Source: Gnetum montanum (taxonomy: Eukaryota > Streptophyta > Gnetopsida > Gnetales > Gnetaceae). Taken from it: a DNA stretch of 47,828 bases. The DNA lies in the NCBI GenBank assembly GCA_015680685.1, contig MNCI01005191.1:253522-301349 (forward strand), in the 5' to 3' direction. Below, piece after piece: positions 10,774-21,625 of the stretch. The notes under the pieces are model-generated. The model saw nothing but the letters and a program-made list of their open reading frames with translations, did no database searches and was not told the origin of the DNA. The position numbers and the translations under genes were made by a program. Positions within the stretch are counted from its first letter, which is position 1; each line of letters begins with the position of its first letter.

Positions 10774-12689
10774 TACCCCGATGACTGAATGAAAAATCAT
10801 CCTTGAGTTCCTTACAAAATATTGGGAAGGTATGAGATTATTAACTAATTGACAAATGATGGTGGAATGGGATGACAGACTTAATGTGCCTAGTGAATGG
10901 ATCAATAAGCATATTACAACATTAGTGTTCATGACCATTGTGGTGAACACTTGTACATAAATGACATCGAAGCCTTTATTTGGTAGCTTGTAGAGAAAGA
11001 AAGAGAGAAAAAATGAAGCATGTTGCCACCAATGCTAAGATTGCGCCTTCTGTTGTTTATTCATAACCATGCCACCAAACTTGCTCCTTTCATAAATGCT
11101 CCAGTTCTGGTCCATCCTAAGTGCTTTCTTCAAGCCCAGTCCATTGTTTGTATGATTGCCATATGCACACATAACATAGTCACAAATGAGCAAGGATAGA
11201 TAAACCATAATGCAATTGATACCTTGCCTCGATATGAATCACATTAGTTGAGTTGTGGTTATGGCAAAAATTGGTTTGGAGATTTATCACTAGAAACTAC
11301 CCAAGGTGTAGGGGTTAGGCAATTAGTAAAATGGAAAAAATTGAAAAATTTGTGCTAGAGCCCCCAAGACTAAGAGCAAACCTTCAGTAGCTATAAGATG
11401 GAAAAACAGAGGAACAAGAAAGATGAAAAATATCAATGGCAATGCTAATAAAATGGATGTCATGGATGGGGATGAAACAAGAAATGATTGATTGCAGGAA
11501 ATGTTTAAGGGAAAGAAGTTAACAATTACACCAAAAAGAAATGCTAGTGGATCCTTCCCAAAGTAGGCTCATGCATTTTATGCCCTGAAAAACCCACAAA
11601 CCAAAGAGTCCATAGGCTCTAGGAATGTCATTTGGAAGCAAGAGTTAAAAACTTACTCACAAGAATTCACCAAAGAAAAATAATGTATAGAATGGACTAA
11701 TGATAAAATTGGAAATGAGGTGGAAAATGGGAAGAAAGATGGAGAGGAGAGAATGGAATGGAATCCCAAGAACAAGGTTGTGTAAAGTCCCTTTTTATGG
11801 TTAATGTGACTGAGTAGAACTCATCCCAAATCTAGACTCAAAAAAACCACATCTAGTGACCTTGCATCAACACACTTGACCAATCCATCCACTTGAAGCA
11901 ACAAGAATGCTTTCACAAAGAGTCACCACCATTTCGAGGAGAGTGAGATGGAGAAGTAGGAAGCGAGAAAGGGCCTTAGTTAGAGGGAACCTTTAGGCAT
12001 GGGTAACTTGTCTTTCCAGTTCCATAACTAGTGCTTGTAGCCCATATTGCTTTATTATGTCTAAGGGTGTGCTTTGAATTCTAACTTTTTTTTTGTTTTT
12101 GCGTAAGAACCACACCATGCAAAGACTTATTTTTATTCACTCAGCTTCCTGATTTTTGAACAATGTCAGAATGGTGGAAAACCTAAGAAAAAGCATCCAA
12201 GCATCCAAGAGAATGGCCAGCGTAAATGCATTAAATCCCCTTAAAGTCACATCCTTTTCATCCTTTGAGTCTTTCCTTGGTTTGAAAAATACACAGCCAT
12301 CAATTCATAAAAAATTTACTTAGAAAAAGAGGGACTGTAGAGTTCCAAGCCAAAGGAGACCATAGAGTTGTATTGATGAGTGGACAGTGTGAACTCATTT
12401 CCTGTTTTACCAAAAGAACCATACCTTAATATCAGCATCATAATTCAAAGGTAAAAACCAAACATTAGCAATCAATATGATATAATTCAATCCACCATGA
12501 TGAGCACTTATTGGATGATGAATAAAAGTAATCAAGCAATCAAAAAAATAGTAAAAATATGAATGATGGTGTAAAAAAAAAATAAGAAAAGTTGGAAAAA
12601 TGTGTAAAAGAAATGTGTGAAACAAAAAATGTGTGAAACAAAAAATGTGTAAAACAAAAATTCAAAAAGAACTGAGGGCCTAAAATGGT
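10774..12689 (-). other. Non-coding 3' region of the antisense gypsy element
   Basis: This lies between the integrase end and the 3' LTR. No recognisable env-like or other domain is seen in any frame, only short AT-rich ORFs such as 12407-12625. Near 12596-12662 there are about four copies of a 16-base unit, AAATGTGTGAAACAAA. Athila/Tat elements often have a long region here, sometimes with an extra ORF; if one existed it has decayed beyond recognition. Confidence 0.5.
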
Positions 12690-15600
12690 TAGCATAGGTG
12701 GCCATCTCCCTCATGACTGAGTTGGAAGGAGGAGATCTGAAATAGTGAGTAAGGTTGTCCATCAACAGATGTAGCATGTGTACTGGCTGTCCTAAGCTCA
12801 TGGAAAGGTTTGGTTTGTTGTACATTGATCAACAATTTCTTATCTAGGCTCTTAGGTTTGTATATTGTCATGGCCCTTGAAGGAAAAGTTGCATAAATAA
12901 TATAAGGTCATTTCCAAAGTGTTTGAAATTTAGTATGTTGTGGCACATGTGTGGGATTCCAGTAGAGAACCTTATCTCTCAATTGATATTTAACTTTCCT
13001 AATCCTTAGGTCATGACGTTTTTTATTGAATGCCTTGTGTAACTCATTAGATGAAAAGGAAACTAATTGGTTTTCATCTAGCAAGTTAAGGGTTACTAAC
13101 CATTATTTCTGTGCTAGATCAAGGTCAAGGTTGAGGTCACATGCCATGGATATTGTATGGAGCTTAGTTTGAATGGGAAGCATTGGTAATTTACCATACA
13201 CTAACTCATAGGGAGAGTAGCCTGTAGGGAGTTTCCATGTGGAGCGGTATGCCCAAAGAGCATCGTTTAGTTTAGTGCTCCAGTCTCACCTAGACTTACT
13301 AATGGTTCTTGTCAATATCTTCATAATCTCCCTATTGGTGACTTATGCTTAATCATTCGCTTGGGGGTGGTATGGTGTTGTCAGTTTGTGTTCAACCCCT
13401 AAGTGTTGCATTAATTTCTAAAAAGTTGCACCTGTGAAGTGTGTACCATTGTCTGAAATAAGTGCACACGACATACCAAACCTATTTATGATTTGTTGTT
13501 GAATAAATTGTGTAGCTGTAGATGCTGTACAATATTTAACAGTAGCTACTTCAACCCATTTTGTTAGGTAATCAATAGAAACAATGATATAGACTTTTCC
13601 ATTGGAAATTGGTGTAATTGACCCCATAAAATCAATTCCNCAACAATGATATAGACTTTTTCATTGGAAATTGGTGTAATTGACCCCATAAAATCAATTC
13701 CCCAAATGTCGAAGGGTTCTAACGATTGGATCCATTATTGCGGATCCTCCATTCTAGTAATCATTCCCCCATCACATTGACAACACTCACAAGATTGGAC
13801 AAAATGATGGGCATCCCGAAATAATGTAGGCTAACAATATCCTACAAGTAGGATCTTGATGGCCGTTCATCTCCTAGTGTAATGACCCCCACAAGGACCC
13901 TCATGAGCATCTTGGAGAACTTGTAGTTGATCTATATCAAGAACACACCATCAAACCAAGCCATTAGGACACACTTTGTAAAGTTGCCCATTGATCTCCA
14001 TAAAGTACTTGGCTTGGTGAAGAAACTATTGTTTCTTCTTAAGGTTTAACTCTTGTGGTGTTTGTTGGGTAAGGAGATAGGTAAGAATGCTACTGTACCA
14101 GTTTGTCTCCATGGGTGATTGATTATTCACTACACCAGCAAAGAGGAATTCATCAGGGAAATGATCATAAATTGGATACTCATCTTCTTTGTTGTTCCAT
14201 CACAACCAAGATAAATGATCAGCAACTACATTCTCGGTGCCCTTGCAATCGATCATTGTTAAATTGAACTCTTGTAAGATTACAAGCTATCGTATGATAC
14301 AAGGGCTTACCATTGGCTTATTCATGAGGAACTAGATTGCACTATGATATGTATGTATATATACTTTATATCCCAATACATAGTGTCTAAAATTTTCTAG
14401 TGCAAACACTATAGCCATTAATTCTTTCTCTGTAGTAGTGTAGTTAAGTTGTGCACCAACAATACTTCTACTTGCACAGTGGATGTAATAGGGAGACTTC
14501 TAGTTATCTAACTATGTAAGTATGACTCCTAAAGTATAGTTGGACATGTTAGTCATGATATGGAATGGTTTGGACTAGTTAGGAGCTTGTAGAATGGGTG
14601 TTTCTACTAGCTTCTATTTTAGAGTTTGAAAAGATAATTCTCATTCCCTGGTCCACTCAAAAGGTACGTCCTTTTTCATTAATTCCACTAATGGTTTGGA
14701 AACCTTTGAAAAGTTCTCAATAAATCTCCTATAGTAGCCAGTATGTCCAAGGAATGACTGAATATCTTTGACAGTTTCCAGTTGACAGGTAATTCCTTGG
14801 ATAACTTTGATTTTTTTGGGGTTTACCTTTATCCCTGTGTGTGAGATTTTGTGCCCTAGTAATACACCCTCTTGGACCTTCAAATGGCTTTTCTACCAGT
14901 TGAGCCTCAAATTGGTTTCTATACATCTTTTTAACACTTGCTGTAACTAGTCCAAGGCTTGATCAAAGTTTGCTCCATAGGTGGAGAAATCGTCCATAAA
15001 GACTTCTACACCATTTCGTATCTGCTATTGGAAGATGCTTAGAGCTAGTCGTTGAAATGTTGCAAGGGCATTGTACAAGCCAAATGGCATCTGTTTGTAT
15101 GCAAACGTGCCCTAAGGACTAGTGAACATAGTCTTTCTTGGTCTTCTAGGGCTATTTATATTTGATTATATCTACTATATCCATCTAGAAAATTGTAGTA
15201 GCGATGCCCTACGATGGTGTTTAAGACTTGTTCAACAAATGGCAATGGAAAGTGATCTTTAAATATTGCCATATTCAGTAGCTTGAAATCTATGCACATC
15301 CTCCATTTGCCTCCCTTTTTAGGCACAATAGTTAATGGGTTAACCCATTCGCTATCAGCAATGGGGTATATGAACCTAGCCTTGAGAAGCTGTTCAATTT
15401 CTTCCTTAACTACTTGCTTCAACTTTGGGTTCAAACGCCTCTACGATTGTCTTCAAGGCTTCATGGAGGGGTCGATGTAAATCCTATGTTGGCATATCCT
15501 AGGATCTATTCCAATTAATTCGGGATATGACCAAGTGAAGGCTTTTGACCATCTATTGATTACATTCAATAGTTCTTCTTTCTGTTGAGGAGTAAGCATA

Positions 15601-16182
15601 GCGTTGATAATTACGAGTTTTCATTTTTAAGGAATGTGTATTCCATACCGGTGGGCAATGGTTTTAGCTCAAGGGACTCCTGCTTAAATTTCTCAGGGAT
15701 TTCCAACTTCCCCCAGTTGACATTTTCAAGGTTAAGAATTGGAAGTTGGTGGTGGACTTGCTCTAATACATTTATGTTATCGATGTAAGTGCAAGTCAAA
15801 CCCTGAGTTGGTTCCATGCATATGAGTGAACTATTTCTTGATCAGCTGTTAGCCATTGGGTGTCTTCCTGTTGTGTGGCTACTACATATAGACATCTTTG
15901 TATGTTAATCACTTATGCACACTGATTGCATGCAGGCAATGCTAAACTTTGCACAAACCATGACCTCTGCATGCAATTACACCCTGTGTCACTATATGCG
16001 ATGCACCAAACTTTCTTCTTCTTGATCTTTTTGAATGTATTTTTCTTTGATATTTCTAGGGAAAGATCGCAGATTCCTAGGTGTGCGTTGATGGTTCTTA
16101 GCCATGCTCTTCCCATTATGATTGGGAAGTCCCCCTTACCATTTTTTACCTGAATCACTAGGAAGTCAGCTGGGTATGACAA
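12690..16182 (-). pseudogene. Athila/Tat-like gypsy pol: protease, RT, RNase H, integrase
   Basis: Domains in order on the minus strand. Protease tail IMGRAWLRTINAHLG (16182-15913). RT with NPKLKQVVKEEIEQLL, IVPKKGGKWRMCIDF, DHFPLPF and FLDGYSRYNQ (15434-15156). The catalytic FMDD motif is at 14989-15000, then GYYRRFIENFSK (near 14720). RNase H has TTEKELMAIVFALENFRHY (near 14430) and ENVVADHLS (near 14220). Integrase has HHCC-type DAHHF..CECC (near 13790), first Asp in WGIDFMG, second in ISDNGTHFTG (near 13450), and Glu in SPYELVYGK (near 13210). Stops and shifts break it into pieces. An N at 13640 is flanked by a 60-base duplication. FMDDFS and the domain order fit the Athila/Tat branch. 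Gag and the 5' LTR are absent beyond about 16200. Confidence 0.9.
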
Positions 16183-16221
16183 CCTAACAAAAAACTCAAC
16201 TAGGTAATCTCATGATCACAC

Positions 16222-16336
16222 AATGGTCTTGAAAAATCATATTTTTAATTAACTTCCCTAAAATCGAAAGGGGACTTACAAATCACTTGAAAAATCTAAC
16301 AATATGAGCTAAATGTTAGTAGATTAAAAGAAAAAA
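16222..16336 (+). repeat. Dispersed 120-bp repeat, copy B
   Basis: Matches copy A at 9530-9655 in the same orientation. It starts immediately after the truncated end of the antisense pol, which marks the breakpoint where that element lost its gag and 5' LTR. Confidence 0.55.
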
Positions 16337-16707
16337 TAAAAATATTTATGCATGGAATAGCTAGTAGACAATAAGAAAAAGCATGTATAACATAGATCTA
16401 GACAAAATAAAGCATGGTATATTATTGGAAGGAAAGAGCGATTGATGATAAAGTGAAAAATGAAACAAATCTAATTCATTAATGTAGTAAATGAAAGAAG
16501 AAAATGCAAAAAATAGAAAATAGATCTATGGCAGGTTTGGATAATATCAGAGATAAAGAACTAAAAAAGTAAAGATCAATATTATAAGAGAAATCAAAAT
16601 ATAGGAACCTACTAGAAATGTTCCAGAAGATGTACCAAGGATTAGAGGTATCTAATGAAGAGCTATGTTACCCCATTCTTTCTCTAATGTGTGTAGCTCA
16701 TGCAGAT
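16337..16707. other. A-rich spacer, nothing recognised
   Basis: Purine- and A-rich on the plus strand with no open frame or motif I can name. Its last five bases, CAGAT, nearly match the CGGAT after 25460 and form the target site of the next element. Confidence 0.5.
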
Positions 16708-17580
16708 TGATGAATTGTAGTTTACAAGGCCCCGATATTGGGTACACAATATCGAGTACATGATATCGTAGCCCGGGTACGATATCATATACATGATATC
16801 GTGATTCCTGTGTCAGCATATAAATATAGCACTTAGGTGCACATGGAAAGGGGTTAGAGTCATTAGAGTCTTGAGTCTTTTGAGGTCTAGCATTTTTGTC
16901 AATTTTTAGTTAGTTTTCAGTTCTTTTCCCAAGTGCATGCCCATAGTGTGATGCTTGTAATTGTATGGAACCTTTCTTCGAGTGTGACATACTTGGACAT
17001 GTACAGGATCAACAATAAAGATTGAGATTACTCCATCATTGTAGCTTTCACTTAGCTTTTAATTGTTTAATTGTTACTTATTTATTGTTATTTTATTAGT
17101 TAATATTTCTTTTATTATAATTTACTATTCCTATTGTTAATGTGGAATGAGTACATCTTAATCATGAACATTTAAGTGTAACTACATGGTAACCCAATAG
17201 CGTATCAAGTAGTGCTTCGAGTGATGTGCGCTTGGCAATTCCATAAGTAATTCATGAAGTTCAAGATGCGTGCAAATGATTAAGGATGGATGCTCATCGT
17301 ACTTAGGTTAGCTTAGATTTTATTTTCTATTGCTTATTAAGCTCAATTAAGTTATTTCTCATTGTCTGTAGGAGTAGCGTAGTAGTAGAAACCACATCAT
17401 ACACCCCACTCTGGACTAAACAATATGTGACAAAGCAAATACTAGTCCAGGTGATAGCAAACTATGATCAACATATAACTATCTAGGTGCCACAACTAGT
17501 CCATTGGCGGAGTTTGATTGAATCGCACGTACACACTTGTATTTGTATGGTTGAGCGTAGGGGTACCTCGCTACTCATCA
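16708..17580 (+). mobile_element. 5' LTR of the pol-less element
   Basis: 873 bases. U3 carries at least five GATATC-like palindromes in about 70 bases (16732-16802). TATAAATATAGC at about 16819 is the TATA box, and CAATAAAGATTGAG near 17020 is the likely poly(A)/R region. The end is CTACTCATCA. It is followed by the primer site. Confidence 0.9.
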
Positions 17581-17581
17581 T

Positions 17582-17600
17582 TGGCACCGTTGCTGGGGAT
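17582..17600 (+). other. Primer-binding site, tRNA-Asp-like
   Basis: TGGCACCGTTGCTGGGGAT begins two bases after the LTR end. It differs at two positions from TGGCGCCGTTGCCGGGGA, the site I recall for Athila/Calypso-type gypsy elements, where it pairs with tRNA-Asp. This ties the pol-less element to the same branch as the pol relic at 12690-16182. Confidence 0.8.
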
Positions 17601-17714
17601 GGTGCTAGTTAGCTAGATTAGTTATACCATACAAGATTGTTGTAATAGGGTATTAATGATATATCTTTCAGACAAAGAAATTAAATTCAATTAAGTCACA
17701 CACAATTTACAACA

Positions 17715-20090
17715 ATGTCTCTTTCATAAGACAATGATAATGCAACATCTAGCAAGGCGATTCATTGGAGAACTAATGAAATTTATGATGAAGAAGAATT
17801 TTGGAGTACTCAATCTTATGTAGGAGTTTCATATGCTCATAGACACCCCAACGATACTCAAGGACTTTTTTCATCCAACTTAGATACCTCTAGTGAAGAT
17901 GGGACATCCCATAGAACGAGGATGCTCGTAAGGCCTAGGACCTTCTCAATGGTTAGCAAGAGTACATCAAGGGATGATTGGGAGACTTATAAAAGTCATG
18001 ATAAGGCTTCCAATTTCCTCTCTTCCTCTACTCTTTCAATGTTGGGGCATGATGTGGATAACTATTCCTTAAGGGATTGGCGTAGAAATAAAAATCAAAC
18101 CCATAGACAAAATTAGAAATGCCAACATGGACATAGACAACATCATCCCAACTCATGAACTCACAACCTATTTAGTGAGGATGAACCATTGCTAGCCACT
18201 AAAAGCCTAATGCAATAACAGAGGCCATTCAAATATTCCATAGACATCGCAAGGAAAGCCATCTACCTAGGCTTGATTTAAACAACTTTCCTAAGTTCTC
18301 AAGAGGCTATGATTTAGATTCGTAACATCATTTACAAGTCTGCTATGATGCATGTGTATGGAATAACATTGAGAATGGGTGGCAAAGACTTAAGCTCTTT
18401 CCTATGAAACTCGTTGGTCAAGCAAAAGTATGGTACAGGTCTTTAAAACCAAAATAAATTCATTGTTGGCCTACAATGGTGAAACTCTTCAATGAAAGAT
18501 ATCAAACCTATGCAAAAGTGTTAGCCTTGAGGAGAAAAATCCAAGAGTGGAAACAAGGGGAACATGAACCCTTGGACATGGCCTTAGAAAGATATTACTC
18601 ATTGATAAACAAATTCCTAGGCCATGGGTTTTCCAAGGAAAGGCTAATGTGTCACATCATGGATGGGCTCCGTAATGAAACAAGGAAGACCCTAGGGATG
18701 CATGCCCTAGGTCAGCTATATGAACTATGAATCCATCAATTCCAGGAGCTTATTAAGTTGATAGTAAAAGAAGAAGGAGAAATAGCCAAATGGGAGAATG
18801 TTGAAAGATCTCAATAGGATCAAAATCTTAAAGTAATGAAGGTCCATAATTATGAAGAGAAGAAATCAACTCACCTTGAGGAGGTGGAACCATCCCCATC
18901 TTTGCTAATACTAAAATCACTAGATGAAATTGAGGAAAAAATCAATAAGATGATGGAGAGGGTACATGAGAAATGTGGAGAATACGCAAACATTATTTGA
19001 GGGAGAATCATGCAAGATAACTTTGACAACTAGAACAAACAGAGGATGCCAAATCTAAAAATAGGACAGAACATCATTTCACAATTGGAAAGAAGGGCCG
19101 AAGAAAATAAGGATAAGGGCTCAACTAAAAATCATAAGTATTAATGCGATGTTTGCTTGTATGATCATCCCAAAGGCCAATGCCCAATCTTGTCACATCT
19201 ACATGAGCATTGGGGAAGAATGCTACATCTAGATTTTGTACAGAAGTACTATGCTCAACTGTAGTGGCAAAATCCCCAGTCGTGGAGGAGACCATCCCCA
19301 AACTGGCCTCACCCTTTGTATCACCTAAAACCAAGTGCTTATTATGTTCAAAACTGTATTTCTCCAACTAGATCAACATCCTCTAGTTCACCTCATCGTT
19401 ATCATTCTCCTGAGTATCATCAACCCATGTCCTCTCTTATTGGATCACCACCTCATGTTCCTTACACTTCTACTTACTCTTAATATTCTCATCCTTCAAC
19501 TCCTTATACATCACCACTAGTAGTATTAGAAGGTTTTGCACCACAACACCAACCAATGAACATTACTTATGCTACTATTGTTAATAGTAATGGGAGTCCC
19601 CCACAACATTGGAAACGTCCTTTCTTTAGGCATGGCCGTAGAAAGAGACAACATGGTTTTGAAACCACTACATCCTCCAACTTAGCACAAGCCCAACACT
19701 GTGATGCACCTTCCTCTTCAAACTCAATGCCTCCAGTTACCTTATCTAGGCCACCAATTGACACTCCAACAACCATGCAACCCAATGAATATAATAACAT
19801 GAGGAGACATATCGATCCTTGCATAAGGTCTTATGATGATGGGTGCCATAGTGGGTCAACTTCTTATCACATGACTACATCTTATAATTTGTCCCACGAT
19901 GCCTACTTTAATCAAGTGTGTGAACCCTAGTTTGGGTACATTCCTACCACCACATTTAAAGAAAACTAGTGGTTTGGATATGAATGGACCCCAATATTTC
20001 CAGTATGCATGGATCATAACTTTCCATTTATTAATTCTCGCCATGATCAAAGGTTTAGTTATGGGGGATACTCCTCATTCTAACAAGTAG
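17715..20090 (+). pseudogene. Gypsy gag polyprotein, decayed
   Basis: The capsid protein that would package the RNA. The start ATG at 17715 opens a frame running to 18116 with a single early stop (a TAA where CAA is expected) and the peptide HWRTNEIYDEEEFWSTQSY. The Retrotrans_gag core lies at 18300-18730: FPMKLVGQAKVWYRSL, then LFNERYQTY, then KQGEHEPLD, then FLGHGFS, then CHIMDGLRNETR. Downstream, 18730-19140 is charged and 19330-20090 is rich in Pro, Ser, His and Tyr in shifting frames. No CCHC zinc knuckle is evident. Several stops are TAG or TGA where Gln or Arg codons are likely. The 3' limit is approximate. Confidence 0.8.
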
Positions 20091-21625
20091 AATTAGTAAA
20101 TGTTTTTCCTTTTCTTTGGTTTTACAATTTTTTGTTTTTCAATTTTTTCTTTTCTAATTTCTCATTTTCTAATTTATCATTTTATCTTTTGAGGGTAATC
20201 TCATTTGTGAATCAAATACTCATGTGACCAATCGGTTGAGGTGTTCTATGGTATCGAGTCACAAGTGACTAATTATTTGGACAGTGAGCCCACAACATCC
20301 AACAACCCATTCTATTCATAAGAGGTTCTACTTTGGGTACAATGATATCCATAATTATTAAAACTTAAAGTAACTTTGCACTCATTTTGCCCAAAGTGAA
20401 GAGTGATAGACTAAGAGGGGACGACAAGGGTGTGACATTTAGGGGATTTGTGGATTCTCTTTGGTGACATTTGTGGATGCTATCATGCATCTTGGTTGTA
20501 CTAAGATCCTTATAGATCTAACAAAAAATGTGAGTGAGAGTTGTGATAAAGGCACTCAATAAAGGAACTTAATGCTATTTTGAAGGGTCGCATTGGAAAG
20601 ACATGCACCCATCCTTGAAGGTTGGTGGCTTCTCTTGATCACCATTGGGAAAGACAAAGTGAAAAAGTGGCTAGAAGAAGAAAAAGAAAAGAAAGAAGAA
20701 AAATAGAAAAGAAAAGATCAAGAAAAACATGCCATAGACAAATTCAAATCACTCCTCCTTTGTGCAAAATGCCAAGTGATCGTACACCTTGCTATCATGA
20801 TGCTCTTATGGTTGTCTATCATTAGGATGAAATACTGTGATGTTACTGATTAGAGGTATGGAATTGGTTTTGATCTTGAAGCAAAGGGCTAATGGTACTT
20901 TAATCATGCACAACACTTAGGATTCATTGTGCTCAGAGTAAGTTACCTCACGTCCCAATCTTTGCAATCCTTTCTGTAATTCATCTCATCTTATCATCCA
21001 AGTACTTCTAACTTGTGTCTTTTGCTGCATAGAATTCGTACCTCATAGTAGTGGTACTTAACACATGTGTGTTTTGTTGCACAGGTGCAGGTTGCATTTA
21101 ACCCTTCTAGTGCCTACAAACATTTTAAGGTGTGGTTACGCAAGGGCATTATAGGTTGGAACCTATAAATTTTCTTCCATGATTTTTAGTGATTTGAGAC
21201 TCTAAAGTTCAACCATTAATATCTCGCTCGTTAATGCTTTGATTTCTTTTTTGATAAAACCTAATTAAACCCAGAGTGTTTAACCTCACCATGGGGGAGG
21301 GGTACAATAGAATTTGTGCATAACTTTTTCGAAATTTGCTATCACCTGAAGGATATCATAGGGGTAAGTACTATTAGGAAATATTAAAAGCTCATGCCAA
21401 ACTAATTTTCTTCCTTCATCCAAATCATTTAAATTATTATAGGAGTCACCTAAATAGATTAGGCCCAACATTAAAACTTTTTGGGGGAACTTCCTTGAAA
21501 AATTTCTAACTTTGAAATCACACTAAGAAAAGAATTAAACATTTATTAAAGGTAATGAGCAAGGTATGAGATAATTGAATTTCTTTAAATAACCTTGCTA
21601 ACAATTGATCTTTGCATGATTATAG
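20091..21625 (+). other. Non-coding stretch where pol would normally lie
   Basis: No RT, protease, RNase H or integrase motif is seen in any frame. The stretch begins T-rich (20100-20200). It holds a Lys/Arg-rich short ORF (20622-20825) and ends with TGATTATAG directly before the ATG of the second ORF, which looks like a splice acceptor. It may act as an intron or leader for a spliced mRNA. Confidence 0.5.

Noticed and set aside
19335-19520. A Leu/His-rich ORF after the gag core
   Set aside because: It is out of frame with the Pro/Ser/His/Tyr-rich gag tail running through the same bases, so it looks like a shadow frame.
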